Source: Eubacteriaceae bacterium (GTDB lineage Bacteria > Bacillota > Clostridia > Peptostreptococcales > Anaerovoracaceae). From it: 64,000 nt of DNA. The notes under the pieces were generated by a model, which was not told the DNA's origin, searched no databases, and was given only the letters and a program-made list of their open reading frames with translations. The first letter of the stretch is position 1. Each line of letters starts with the position of its first letter. Below, one piece after another: positions 18,073 to 27,255 of this stretch. The position numbers and the translations under genes were made by a program. The DNA lies in assembly GCA_022652985.1 (NCBI GenBank), contig JALCRY010000003.1, positions 1 to 64,000 on the forward strand. The letters are read 5' to 3'.

Positions 18073-18961
18073 TTATATAAAAGAACATTACTCGGAAAAG
18101 CGGAGAGTTCATACGGAAGGTGTCCGGACTACAGCCATAGAAATGGCAAAACGTTTCGGAGCGGATCCGGAAAAGGCTGAAACAGCATCGCTTTTTCATG
18201 ATATGTTCCGCGGTACGCCTGTTGAGGATCTGAACAGATTGATCGATGAGACGGGCATACCCGAAAGATACAAGGGCAATGCCAATCTGGCACACGGCAA
18301 GCTCGCGGCCGCCGTCATGGAGCGTGACTGGGGAATAACCGACCGGGATATCCTGAATGCAGTTTCATTCCATACGACGGGAAGAGCAGGCATGTCGCAG
18401 CTTGAAAAAGTGGTTTTCCTGGCGGATGCCATAGAACCGAACCGGGATTATCCGGGAGTGGACGGTCTGCGGAAACTGGCAGCAGAGGACCTGGACGGCG
18501 CGTGTCTGGCCAGCCTGAGAGGAACAATAAGTTTTTTAGAGGAGCAGGGGAGTTTCATTGACCATGATACTGTAGATGCAATGGAATGGTTCACTGCTTC
18601 GGAAGGAGATAAACGAATGGAAACAAAGGACATCGCACAGCTTGCAGCGGAAGCGATCGACAAAAACAAGGGTTTTGATATAATGATCATTGACATTGCC
18701 TCAAAATCTTCGTTTGCGGACTATTTTGTCCTTGCGTCGGGCGCAAATGAAAGACAGATAGGCGCACTGCAGGAAGATGTTGAAGACGCATTGGCGCAGA
18801 AAGATGTTTTTGCGAAGAATATAGAAGGCAGAAAAGAGTCGGGATGGATACTGATGGATTACGGTGATATCATAGTAAACGTGCTGACAGCTGAAATGAG
18901 AGAAAGATACAACATTGAAAAAGTGTGGGCAGATTGTAAAATGATCACGATGGAGGAGTAG
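18050..18961 (+). CDS. In-frame fusion of YqeK (HD-domain Ap4A hydrolase) and RsfS (ribosome-silencing factor)
   Basis: 303 residues made of two proteins that are normally separate neighbours. Residues 1-180 are YqeK: HD-type metal ligands at His21, His50-Asp51 (LFHDM), His82, His108 (SFHTTG) and Asp126 ([13 protein letters not shown]), the set found in symmetrical diadenosine tetraphosphate hydrolases. Residues 190-303 are Rsf[43 protein letters not shown]. RsfS binds ribosomal protein uL14 and blocks subunit joining. No stop codon separates the halves. An AAGGAGAT ribosome-binding site sits six bases before an in-frame ATG at 18617, exactly where a separate RsfS would start, so a free RsfS may also be made. 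Start taken as ATG 18050, one codon after an alternative TTG. Confidence 0.93.
   Translation: MNTESINDYIKEHYSEKRRVHTEGVRTTAIEMAKRFGADPEKAETASLFHDMFRGTPVEDLNRLIDETGIPERYKGNANLAHGKLAAAVMERDWGITDRDILNAVSFHTTGRAGMSQLEKVVFLADAIEPNRDYPGVDGLRKLAAEDLDGACLASLRGTISFLEEQGSFIDHDTVDAMEWFTASEGDKRMETKDIAQLAAEAIDKNKGFDIMIIDIASKSSFADYFVLASGANERQIGALQEDVEDALAQKDVFAKNIEGRKESGWILMDYGDIIVNVLTAEMRERYNIEKVWADCKMITMEE
18603..18619 (+). promoter_or_regulatory. Internal ribosome-binding site and ATG at the YqeK/RsfS junction
   Basis: AAGGAGAT (18603-18610), six-base spacer, ATG at 18617, in frame with the fused gene. It is a stronger site than the one in front of the fused gene itself. Confidence 0.8.
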
Positions 18962-18963
18962 TC

Positions 18964-21438
18964 ATGGAGAATAAATATAATCACGCAGCCGTAGAAAAAA
19001 AGTGGCAGGATATCTGGGAAGCCACAAAACCGGATAAAGTTGAAGTAGATCACGACAAGAAGAAGTATTATGTACTGGAGATGTTCCCGTATCCTTCGGG
19101 AAAACTTCACATGGGTCATGTCAGGAACTATTCAATAGGTGATGTGGTCGCCAGATTCAAGAGAATGCAGGGATACAATGTACTGCATCCGATGGGCTTT
19201 GACTCTTTTGGCCTGCCTGCTGAGAATGCGGCTATACAGCATAATATTCCTCCTGCCAAATGGACATGGGACAACATCCATGAGATGGAAGTGCAGCTCC
19301 GCCAGCTCGGCCTTTCATATGACTGGGACAGAGAAGTACAGACATGTGATCCGAGTTATTACAAGTGGATGCAGTATATTTTCATCCAGTTTTATAAAAA
19401 GGGACTCGCATACAAGAAAGAGACCCAGGTCAACTGGTGCCCGGGCTGCCAGACAGTACTGGCAAACGAGCAGGTAGTTGACGGCAAGTGTGAGAGATGC
19501 AAATCGCTGGTCGGCAAGAAAACATTGTCGCAGTGGTGCTTCAAGATCACAGATTATGCAGATAAGCTTCTCGCGGATCTGGACAATCTGCCGGGCTGGC
19601 CTGAAAAAGTAAAGATCATGCAGAAAAACTGGATAGGCAAGAGCACAGGCGCGGAAGTAACGTTTGAGATCCAGGGATATGACAAAGGCCTGACGGTATT
19701 TACGACACGTCCGGATACACTGTTCGGAACGACATTCATGGTACTCGCTCCTGAGCATCCTTATATCGACGATCTTATTCCGGAAGGCAGCGAATACAGA
19801 GCTGCCGTGGAAAAGTATATCGATGACGCCCAGCACATGACTGAAATCGAAAGAGGCGCAGCGAACAAACCGAAGACAGGTGTGTTCACAGGACGTTACG
19901 CAGTAGATCCTGTAAACGGAGCGATAGTTCCTATATATATTGCTGACTATGTCATGATGGGCTACGGAACCGGCGCGATCATGGGTGTTCCGGCACACGA
20001 CCAGAGAGACTTCGATTTCGCGAAGAAATTCGGCATAGACATTATTCCGGTAGTCGATTCGGATGATCCTTCCATCGATGTGAATGACCTCAAGGAGGCC
20101 TTCGCTGCGGAAGGCAGAATGATCAACTCCGGCGAGTTCGATGGAATGAACAACCGCGATGCCATCCAGAAGATGTTCACATGGCTCGAGGAAAAGGGTA
20201 TCGGTAAAAAAGCGACCACATACAAACTCCGCGACTGGATAATTTCCAGACAGAGATACTGGGGTACGCCTATTCCTATGATATGGTGCGACGACTGCGG
20301 ATGGGTGCCTGAAAACGAGGAAAACCTTCCTGTCCTTCTGCCGGAAGATGTAGAGTTTACCGGCAAGGGTGAATCACCTGTGGCGACAAGCAAGACATTC
20401 GTCGATACTGTCTGCCCGAAGTGCGGGAAACCTGCGAAGAGGGAAGTAGATACTATGGATACATTCCTTGATTCATCATGGTATCAGATCAGATACTGCG
20501 ATCCGCGGAACGATGAAAAGTGCTGGGACAAGGAAACTGCAGATTACTGGATGAACGTCGATCAGTATATCGGCGGCGTTGAGCACGCTATCATGCATCT
20601 GCTTTATGCCAGATTCTTCGAAATGGCTCTGCATGACTGCGGACTTATCGAAGCGACCGAGCCTTTCGAAAACCTCCTGACACAGGGAATGGTAATAAAA
20701 GACGGCAAGAAGATGTCGAAATCGATCGGCAACATTGTCACTCCGCTCGACATCATAGATAAATACGGCGCTGATACTGCAAGATTGTTTATCCTTTTTG
20801 CAGCACCGCCTGACAGAGAGCTCGACTGGTCGGATGCCGGGGTGGAAGGCAGCTACCGTTTTATAAACAGAGTTTACAGACTGGTTTACGATTTCGTCGA
20901 GAAGTACGGCAGCGGTTCCTCTTCGTATACTGTAAAAGACGCACATGACAAGGAACTCAGATTCAGGCTCAATGCGACCTGCAAGAAGGTCGGAGATGAC
21001 ATAGACAAGAGATTCAGTTTCAATACGGCGATAAGCTCGATCATGGAACTGGTAAATGCCATGTATAAGTATAAGGATGAAGACGGTTTCAATGAAGAGC
21101 TGTTCAGATGCGCAATTGAAAATCTTGTTACTATGATGTCGCCTTTCACACCGCATGTCTGCGAAGAAATGTGGCAGCATCTCGGCAAGACCGAATCAGT
21201 GCACAAGGAAAAATGGCCTGTATGGGAAGCTGATGCAATGGAGAGAGACGAAGTCGAAATCGTTATTCAGCTGAACGGCAAAATCAAAAAGAAGATGAAC
21301 GTTAAAACAAATCTTGACAGGGACGGACTCGAAGAAGAAGTCATGGCAAGCGACGAGGTCAAAGAACTGGTAGGCGACAGGAACGTAGTAAAAGTAATCG
21401 CCGTACCGGATAAACTCGTGAATATAGTAGTTAAATAA
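18964..21438 (+). CDS. leuS: Leucyl-tRNA synthetase
   Basis: 824 residues, normal for the bacterial alpha chain. Class I signatures: [20 protein letters not shown] (HIGH motif as HMGH) near residue 45 and KKMSKSIGN near 585. Between them lie a zinc-binding region ([17 protein letters not shown]) and the CP1 editing domain with [20 protein letters not shown], which hydrolyses mischarged tRNA-Leu. The C-terminal anticodon-binding and KOW-like ends are present. The gene starts two bases after rsfS with the site GGAGG in between; no T-box leader is visible in the packed junction. Confidence 0.98.
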   Translation: MENKYNHAAVEKKWQDIWEATKPDKVEVDHDKKKYYVLEMFPYPSGKLHMGHVRNYSIGDVVARFKRMQGYNVLHPMGFDSFGLPAENAAIQHNIPPAKWTWDNIHEMEVQLRQLGLSYDWDREVQTCDPSYYKWMQYIFIQFYKKGLAYKKETQVNWCPGCQTVLANEQVVDGKCERCKSLVGKKTLSQWCFKITDYADKLLADLDNLPGWPEKVKIMQKNWIGKSTGAEVTFEIQGYDKGLTVFTTRPDTLFGTTFMVLAPEHPYIDDLIPEGSEYRAAVEKYIDDAQHMTEIERGAANKPKTGVFTGRYAVDPVNGAIVPIYIADYVMMGYGTGAIMGVPAHDQRDFDFAKKFGIDIIPVVDSDDPSIDVNDLKEAFAAEGRMINSGEFDGMNNRDAIQKMFTWLEEKGIGKKATTYKLRDWIISRQRYWGTPIPMIWCDDCGWVPENEENLPVLLPEDVEFTGKGESPVATSKTFVDTVCPKCGKPAKREVDTMDTFLDSSWYQIRYCDPRNDEKCWDKETADYWMNVDQYIGGVEHAIMHLLYARFFEMALHDCGLIEATEPFENLLTQGMVIKDGKKMSKSIGNIVTPLDIIDKYGADTARLFILFAAPPDRELDWSDAGVEGSYRFINRVYRLVYDFVEKYGSGSSSYTVKDAHDKELRFRLNATCKKVGDDIDKRFSFNTAISSIMELVNAMYKYKDEDGFNEELFRCAIENLVTMMSPFTPHVCEEMWQHLGKTESVHKEKWPVWEADAMERDEVEIVIQLNGKIKKKMNVKTNLDRDGLEEEVMASDEVKELVGDRNVVKVIAVPDKLVNIVVK

Positions 21439-21456
21439 ATTGAACGGAAGGTATGA

Positions 21457-23145
21457 ATGAACAACAGCAACAATAAAATAAAGTCGGGGAAAAGCGGAAG
21501 TCTGAAGATAATACCGCTGGGCGGTCTGGAAGAGATCGGAAAAAATCTGACGGCCCTGGAATACGGCAATGATATCATGATAATAGACTGCGGAATGTCT
21601 TTTCCTGATGACGACATGTACGGAATTGACGTCGTCATCCCCGATTTCACCTACCTTATCGAGAACGCCAAAAAGATAAGGGGAATCGTGATCACTCACG
21701 GACATGAGGATCACATCGGTGCAATACCGTATCTCGAGAAGAAGCTCAATGTCCCGATATGGGCTACCAAGCTTCCTCTTGGGCTGATCAAAAACAAGCT
21801 TGACGAGCACGGTCTTAAATGCAGACTGCATGCGGTCGAGGCGGGAGACAAGATCAAGCTGGGAGTATTTAAAGTGGAGACGATACGGACGACGCATTCG
21901 ATCGCGGATTCCATATGTCTCTGCATAGATACACCTGTCGGAAAGATATTCCATTCCGGCGATTTCAAAGTCGATTTTACGCCTGTCGACGGTGAACCTA
22001 TAGATCTCGGAAAACTCGCTGAGATCGGCAGAGAAGGCGTCCTGCTGATGATGTGCGACAGTACAAACGCAGTAAGGAGCGGCTTCACAAGGTCGGAAAA
22101 ATTTGTCGGAGACGCGCTTGAAGATATCTTCCGCGCCGCTAAAGACAGGATAATCGTAGCAACATTTTCATCCAATGTGCATAGAATACAGAAGATGATA
22201 GATATTGCGGTGATGTGTCACCGGAAAGTGGCGATATCAGGCAGAAGCATGATCAATGTCGTGACGCTCGCAATAGAGCTGGGATATCTGAAGATACCAA
22301 AAGGCGTACTGATAGATGTCAACAAGACAAAGAACATTTCGGATAAAGAGCTGGTGATCATCACAACAGGAAGCCAGGGTGAACCGATGAGTGCGCTGGC
22401 CAGGATGGCATCAAACGAGCATAAAGCTATAAAGATAAAGAAGGGCGATACAGTAATACTTTCGTCGAATCCTATACCGGGCAACGAAAAGCTGGTTTCG
22501 AATATCGTGAACGAACTGTTCGAACTCGGCGCAGATGTCATATATTCGGACATTGCCGAGACGCATGTTTCGGGACACGCCTGCCAGGAGGAGCTCAAGC
22601 TGATCCACTCGCTGATAAAGCCGAGGTTCTTCATGCCTGTGCACGGAGAATACAGACATCTCAAGGCACACGCTGATCTGGCGCAGGAACTGGGGATGAA
22701 AGAAAAAGACATCTTTATCATGCAGAACGGCGACTGTCTGCAGCTTACGCACAACAGGGCGCGTGTCATACCGAACGTGACGCAGGCTGACGGAGTAATG
22801 GTCGACGGCCTCGGGGTCGGCGATGTCGGGAATATAGTCATGAGAGACAGAAGACTTCTCTCGGAATCCGGATTGATAATCGTCGTGTGTTCGATACAGA
22901 AGGGAACAGGCGAGATCGTATCCGGGCCTGACCTCATTTCCCGAGGATTTGTATATGTCAGAGAAAACGAAGACCTTATGGGAGAAGCCAAGAAAGTGGT
23001 TGAAAAATCACTGGAAAGATGTTCAAAAAACAATAACAGAGACTGGAATTCAATGAAGGGCGCGGTCAGGGATGATCTGAGAAAGTTCATATATAACCGA
23101 ACTGAGAGAAATCCGATCATATTGCCGATATTCATGGAAGTATAA
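21457..23145 (+). CDS. rnj: Ribonuclease J (metallo-beta-lactamase/beta-CASP family)
   Basis: 562 residues, matching RNase J1/J2. The MBL metal motif is VITHGHEDHIGAIPY; HSIADSICLCI and FHSGDFKVD follow; the beta-CASP region has ATFSSNVHRIQ, TTGSQGEPMSAL and FMPVHGEYRHL. It combines 5'-3' exonuclease and endonuclease activity in RNA maturation and decay. With a single copy in the window it cannot be labelled J1 or J2. The next gene, ylbF, belongs to a family that tunes RNase Y, so two RNA-decay functions sit together. ATG at 21457 has GGAAGG eight bases upstream. Confidence 0.95.
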   Translation: MNNSNNKIKSGKSGSLKIIPLGGLEEIGKNLTALEYGNDIMIIDCGMSFPDDDMYGIDVVIPDFTYLIENAKKIRGIVITHGHEDHIGAIPYLEKKLNVPIWATKLPLGLIKNKLDEHGLKCRLHAVEAGDKIKLGVFKVETIRTTHSIADSICLCIDTPVGKIFHSGDFKVDFTPVDGEPIDLGKLAEIGREGVLLMMCDSTNAVRSGFTRSEKFVGDALEDIFRAAKDRIIVATFSSNVHRIQKMIDIAVMCHRKVAISGRSMINVVTLAIELGYLKIPKGVLIDVNKTKNISDKELVIITTGSQGEPMSALARMASNEHKAIKIKKGDTVILSSNPIPGNEKLVSNIVNELFELGADVIYSDIAETHVSGHACQEELKLIHSLIKPRFFMPVHGEYRHLKAHADLAQELGMKEKDIFIMQNGDCLQLTHNRARVIPNVTQADGVMVDGLGVGDVGNIVMRDRRLLSESGLIIVVCSIQKGTGEIVSGPDLISRGFVYVRENEDLMGEAKKVVEKSLERCSKNNNRDWNSMKGAVRDDLRKFIYNRTERNPIILPIFMEV

Positions 23146-23166
23146 CAACCGGAACAGGAGGAAATT

Positions 23167-23502
23167 ATGAACGTATATGATGAAGCTCACAATTTGCAGA
23201 CGGCTATAAAGGAATCGGAAGAATTCAAGCAGTTTGATGCTGCAAGAAGAAAAATCGACGAGAACCCTCAGCTGAGCGGCATGCTGAAGGACTTCAGGGA
23301 GAAACAGATGGCGGTTCAGGCCAAGCAGCTTATCGGTGAAGAAGTAGGAGAAGAACTCATGGGAGCTGTTCAGCAGCTCTACGGCATTATTGCACAGGAT
23401 CCTGCGGCAGCGGAGTACCTGCAGTGCGAAATGAGATTTTCGGTCATGATGAAAGATGTCTACGAGATACTGTCCGAAGTAGTCGGAATACCGCAGGCAT
23501 AG
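23167..23502 (+). CDS. YlbF/YmcA-family protein
   Basis: 111 residues, all alpha-helical in appearance, beginning MNVYDEAHNLQTAIKESEE. The pattern (AHxLxxxIKxSxEF, a central RxxVxxxQ-like helix, then LYGIIAQDPAAAEYLQ) matches the Com_YlbF family. In Bacillus, YlbF, YmcA and YaaT form a complex that directs RNase Y and influences competence and biofilm formation. Close to the RNase J gene (21 bases), supporting a role in RNA turnover. A GGAGGAAATT site precedes the ATG. Confidence 0.88.
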   Translation: MNVYDEAHNLQTAIKESEEFKQFDAARRKIDENPQLSGMLKDFREKQMAVQAKQLIGEEVGEELMGAVQQLYGIIAQDPAAAEYLQCEMRFSVMMKDVYEILSEVVGIPQA

Positions 23503-23509
23503 CGGATAC

Positions 23510-23538
23510 TTGTTATAAGCGGCATTTTTTGTTATAAT
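23510..23538 (+). promoter_or_regulatory. Promoter of efp
   Basis: TTGTTA (23510-23515), 17-base spacer, TATAAT (23533-23538). It lies directly after the ylbF stop and gives efp an untranslated leader of about 70 bases. Confidence 0.8.
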
Positions 23539-23614
23539 ATATCGCGGTCTTTGCAATGGCGGAGCCGCAGATGAAATAAGTAAATAATTTTATAAAGAAA
23601 CGGAGAGATATATA

Positions 23615-24175
23615 ATGATAAGCGCAGGAGAATTCAGAAAGGGTATGACGTTCGAAATGGACGGAGAGCCGAATGTCGTCATCGACTTCCAGCACGTTAA
23701 GCCGGGCAAGGGAGCGGCTTTTGTAAGAACCAAGTATAGAAACATTCTTACAGGAGCAACAAGAGAAGAAGCTTTCAATCCGAACGACAAGTTCCCGAAG
23801 GCTCACATCGAAACAAAGCAGATGCAGTATCTGTATGCAGACGGAGATCTTTATTACTTTATGGATCAGGAGACATACGAGCAGATACCGCTCATGCAGG
23901 AACAGGTAGAAGAAGCTATGAAGTGGCTCAGAGAAAATGATGAAGCCACGATCAAATTCTATAAAGACCAAGCATTTATGGTTGAAGCACCGAACTTCGT
24001 TGATCTCGTTGTTACGGAGACAGAACCGGGCGTAAAGGGCGATACTGCAACAAACGTTACCAAAACGGCGACAGTTGAGACCGGCACCGATGTCCAGGTA
24101 CCGATTTTTATCGAAGAAGGCGAACGCATACAGATAGATACGAGGACAGGCGAATACCTCGGAAGATCAAAATAA
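23615..24175 (+). CDS. efp: Elongation factor P
   Basis: 186 residues, standard length. Three beta-barrel domains: KOW-like N-terminal domain with the loop KPGKGAAF (Lys32, the position modified in many bacteria), OB domain with [16 protein letters not shown], and C-terminal OB domain ending [17 protein letters not shown] relieves ribosome stalling at polyproline stretches. It has its own promoter and terminator, so it is a single-gene unit. The residue after Lys32 and the absence of epmA-like genes here leave the modification state open. Confidence 0.97.
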   Translation: MISAGEFRKGMTFEMDGEPNVVIDFQHVKPGKGAAFVRTKYRNILTGATREEAFNPNDKFPKAHIETKQMQYLYADGDLYYFMDQETYEQIPLMQEQVEEAMKWLRENDEATIKFYKDQAFMVEAPNFVDLVVTETEPGVKGDTATNVTKTATVETGTDVQVPIFIEEGERIQIDTRTGEYLGRSK

Positions 24176-24196
24176 AAATCGAAATCGAAAAAAACC

Positions 24197-24228
24197 GGGA
24201 CGTATGAATAATGCGTCCCCTAGTTTTT
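24197..24228 (+). terminator. Rho-independent terminator after efp
   Basis: GGGACGTAT (24197-24205) pairs with ATGCGTCCC (24211-24219), one wobble pair, five-base loop, then CTAGTTTTT. Confidence 0.85.
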
Positions 24229-24247
24229 GTACAGAGGGAGATAATTT

Positions 24248-25294
24248 ATGGCCAAGAAAGCAGTTATCGGCGTACTGATACTGGCTGTCGTCATCGTCGG
24301 CGGACTTTTCGGATACGTGCGTATCGAAGGCAGAGCGGTAGACAGCACATCAAAGGCAACGCAGATATTTACTGTGGAGCAGGGTACCGGCGCGGCCCAG
24401 ATAGGATCATCGCTTAAGACCAGAGGGCTGATAAGAAGCTACAGAGCTTTTATGCTGCAGGCGAAATTCAGCGGCAGCATAAGCAGGATGCAGGCCGGTT
24501 CTTATGCATTTTCCAAATCGATGAGCATGTCCGAGATGATAGACGATATGGTCAGCGGGGACACTGCGGGGCAGACTTTCACTGTCACTGAAGGCATGAG
24601 CATGGAAAAAATCGCTGTTATGCTGGCGAAGCAGGGCATATGTACCAAGAAGGCTTTCTACGCTGCAGCTGAAAAAAAGAATTTTGAGGGTTATAAGTTC
24701 TCGAAATATCTTTCTGACGATAAGGCCGCAAACAGACTCGAAGGATTTCTGTATCCCGACACTTACGAGGTGGCTATAGGCGCATCGCCGAAAGAAGTGC
24801 TGGATGTGATGCTGAAGAATTTCGACGCGCACGTGACGGACAAGTACTACAAAGAGGCGAAAAAACAGGGGACCAACATATTCAAGATCGTTACTGCAGC
24901 TTCCATAATACAGCGCGAGGCCGGTGTGACGGACGACATGCCTAAAGTAGCCAGCGTGATATATAACAGACTCGATGCCGATATGTACCTGCAGATGGAC
25001 TCGATACTTTCGTATATCACGAATGAAGACAAGGTCATAGCATCATATGGAGATACGAAAATAGATTCAGCGTATAATCCATACAAAAATAAAGGACTTC
25101 CTCCGGGACCGATATGTTCGCCGGGAATAGATGCCATAGAAGCATCTTTGAAACCGGCAGATACAAAATACTTGTATTTTGTGGACAGCGAGAAGCTGGA
25201 CGGCACACTGAATTTCTCAGACAACGAGAAGCAGTTTTACAAAGACAAGGCGGCTTTTGAAAAAGCCTATAAAAAATCACAGGAAAACAAGTAG
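24248..25294 (+). CDS. mltG: Endolytic murein transglycosylase MltG
   Basis: 348 residues. One N-terminal membrane helix (about 4-23), a LysM-like region (IFTVEQGTGAAQIGSSL) and the YceG/MltG catalytic domain with the active-site Glu in SIIQREAG (Glu224), VASVIYNRL and the ending region NKGLPPGPICSPGIDAI. MltG cuts newly made glycan strands at the outer face of the membrane and sets strand length. It is the first of the mltG-trmR-trhP group, the same order as yrrL-yrrM-yrrN/O in Bacillus. Confidence 0.95.
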   Translation: MAKKAVIGVLILAVVIVGGLFGYVRIEGRAVDSTSKATQIFTVEQGTGAAQIGSSLKTRGLIRSYRAFMLQAKFSGSISRMQAGSYAFSKSMSMSEMIDDMVSGDTAGQTFTVTEGMSMEKIAVMLAKQGICTKKAFYAAAEKKNFEGYKFSKYLSDDKAANRLEGFLYPDTYEVAIGASPKEVLDVMLKNFDAHVTDKYYKEAKKQGTNIFKIVTAASIIQREAGVTDDMPKVASVIYNRLDADMYLQMDSILSYITNEDKVIASYGDTKIDSAYNPYKNKGLPPGPICSPGIDAIEASLKPADTKYLYFVDSEKLDGTLNFSDNEKQFYKDKAAFEKAYKKSQENK

Positions 25295-25306
25295 AAAGGC
25301 TGATAA

Positions 25307-25960
25307 TTGGAAATAAGCAAAGATGATGTGCTGGAGTATATCGGCGGGTTTTATGTACCTGAAGATGACGATATGGCGGCACTGAGAGAATTGAATGAAA
25401 AAGAGAATATTCCTCTCATATGGCGCGAGACTGAGATGATAATGGGGATGCTGCTTGATATCGCACAGCCGCATACGATTCTGGAAGTCGGGACCGCCGT
25501 AGGTTATTCGGCATGTTTTATGTCGAAGCACCTGGGAGGGGACGTTAAAGTAACGACTATAGAAAATGATTACGACAGATTCATGCAGGCCAATGAAAAT
25601 GTGTCCAGGCAGAAATGTTCCGAAACAGTTAATCTTATCTGTGACGATGCAGTGCATGCACTGAAGCAGCTGCACGACAGCGGGAGAATGTTCGACTTTG
25701 TGTTCATCGATGCGGCTAAAAGCCATTACAGCGAATTCTGGGACGAGGCGGTCAAGATGGTGCACAGGGGCAGCATCATTGTATGCGATAATGTCCTCAT
25801 GAGGTCTATGACGGTCATACCGCCGGACGAGGCCGAACACAAGCACAGAACGAATATAAGGAACATGAGGAACTTCCTCGAATACATTACAAATCTGGAA
25901 AATGTCAAAACAATAGTGACTGAAGCCGGCGACGGTCTCAGCATAAGTTATATCAGATAG
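25307..25960 (+). CDS. trmR: tRNA 5-hydroxyuridine methyltransferase-type O-methyltransferase (TrmR/YrrM)
   Basis: 217 residues, class I SAM-dependent fold of the catechol O-methyltransferase-like family: ILEVGTAVGYSACFMSK binds SAM, and FVFIDAAKSHYSEFW plus VCDNVLMRS hold the metal-site acidic residues. Bacillus YrrM (TrmR) methylates 5-hydroxyuridine at tRNA wobble position 34 to 5-methoxyuridine. The gene order with mltG before and a U32 protein after is the same as in Bacillus, which supports this over a generic O-methyltransferase. TTG start with GAAAGG six bases upstream. Confidence 0.85.
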   Translation: MEISKDDVLEYIGGFYVPEDDDMAALRELNEKENIPLIWRETEMIMGMLLDIAQPHTILEVGTAVGYSACFMSKHLGGDVKVTTIENDYDRFMQANENVSRQKCSETVNLICDDAVHALKQLHDSGRMFDFVFIDAAKSHYSEFWDEAVKMVHRGSIIVCDNVLMRSMTVIPPDEAEHKHRTNIRNMRNFLEYITNLENVKTIVTEAGDGLSISYIR

Positions 25961-25967
25961 GATAATG

Positions 25968-27197
25968 ATGAATAAGATAGAATTGCTTGCTCCTGCGGGA
26001 GATCTTGAAAAACTGAAAACTGCTGTTGATTATGGGGCGGATGCCGTCTATTTCGGCGGAGAAATGTTCAGTCTGCGGGCCGGAGCGGGAAATTTCAGCG
26101 AAGAGGATATGCTCGAGGGCATAGCATACGCGCATGAGCGCGGTGTAAAATGTCATCTGACGCTCAATATTTTTCCGCATAACGAGGACGTTGAGCCGAT
26201 AGAGGAGTATCTTAAAAGGATCGCCGGATTCGGACTTGATGCATTTATTGTTTCCGATCCGGGTACGATAGCGACTGTTATGGAACTGGTTCCGGATGCG
26301 GAGGTGCATCTTTCGACACAGGCCAATGTGACGAACTGGAAGACGGGAAAGTTCTGGCAGGATATGGGTGTCAAGAGACTCGTGCTGGCGAGAGAGCTGA
26401 CACTGAAAGAAATAACGGAGATCAACAGGAAACTGCCGGGAATGGAAACAGAGTCGTTTGTACACGGCGCAATGTGCATATCTTATTCGGGCAGATGTCT
26501 GCTGTCGAATTTCATGATCGAAAGAGACGCCAACCGCGGGATGTGCGCGCATCCGTGCAGGTGGAAGTACCGTCTGGAAGAAGAAAAACGCCCGGGAGAG
26601 TATTATCCGGTAGAAGAAGACGACCGCGGAACATATATCCTGAACTCGCGCGATCTGTGCATGATAGAGCATATGGATGATCTTATCGGAGCGGGTCTCA
26701 GATCTGTCAAGATAGAGGGCAGGATGAAAAGCATGTTTTATGTGGCGACAACAGTGGGCGCGTACCGGAAAGCCATAGATGCATATTACGATGATCCGGA
26801 AAACTATACGCCTGATCCGTCATGGATGACAGAAGTAAGGAAAGCGAGCCACAGGGAATTTACTACAGGCTTTTATTACAACAAACCGACGAATGAAGAT
26901 CAGAACTATCTTACCAGCGCATATACCAGGGACTATTCGTTTATCGGAAAAGTACTTTCATATGACGAAGAAACCGGAATGGCGGTCGTGGAGCAGCGGA
27001 ACAAGATGAGCACAGGCGAGGAAATAGAGGTGTTCGGACCCGGTACTGATTTCTTCACGCAGACTCTGAGCGAAATGTATGACGAGGAGGGAACGCCTAT
27101 CGGATCGGCGCCTCATCCGCAGCAGATAGTAAGAATAAAACTCGAAAAACCTGCAGGATATAATTTCCTGCTCAGAAAAAGAAAGACAGATATATAA
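25968..27197 (+). CDS. trhP: U32-family protein, probable tRNA wobble-uridine hydroxylation factor (TrhP)
   Basis: About 409 residues. N-terminal ELLAPAGDLEKLKTAVDYGADAVYFGG (here in part) is the U32 signature region; ETESFVHGAMCISYSGRCLLSNFM, followed by RGMCAHPCRW, supplies the cysteines expected for an iron-sulphur site, and YILNSRDLCMI and KIEGRMKS follow. Old annotations call these collagenase-like peptidases; TrhP members instead add the hydroxyl group to U34 of tRNA using prephenate. The neighbour trmR is the next enzyme of that pathway. Bacillus has two such genes (yrrN, yrrO), here one. Start 25968 rather than 25965 because of the AGGAT spacing. Confidence 0.85.
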   Translation: MNKIELLAPAGDLEKLKTAVDYGADAVYFGGEMFSLRAGAGNFSEEDMLEGIAYAHERGVKCHLTLNIFPHNEDVEPIEEYLKRIAGFGLDAFIVSDPGTIATVMELVPDAEVHLSTQANVTNWKTGKFWQDMGVKRLVLARELTLKEITEINRKLPGMETESFVHGAMCISYSGRCLLSNFMIERDANRGMCAHPCRWKYRLEEEKRPGEYYPVEEDDRGTYILNSRDLCMIEHMDDLIGAGLRSVKIEGRMKSMFYVATTVGAYRKAIDAYYDDPENYTPDPSWMTEVRKASHREFTTGFYYNKPTNEDQNYLTSAYTRDYSFIGKVLSYDEETGMAVVEQRNKMSTGEEIEVFGPGTDFFTQTLSEMYDEEGTPIGSAPHPQQIVRIKLEKPAGYNFLLRKRKTDI

Positions 27198-27255
27198 ATT
27201 TAATATATACTATTCGTATAAATATGATGTCAGAGTTACGAAAGGAGATAATCAT

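Noticed and set aside
18962-18963. T-box or other riboswitch before leuS, hisS, aspS or glyQS
   Set aside because: The gaps before these genes are too short or absent to hold such a leader.
22218-23135. 305-codon open frame on the minus strand
   Set aside because: Complement of the RNase J gene, Ser/Thr-rich shadow translation.
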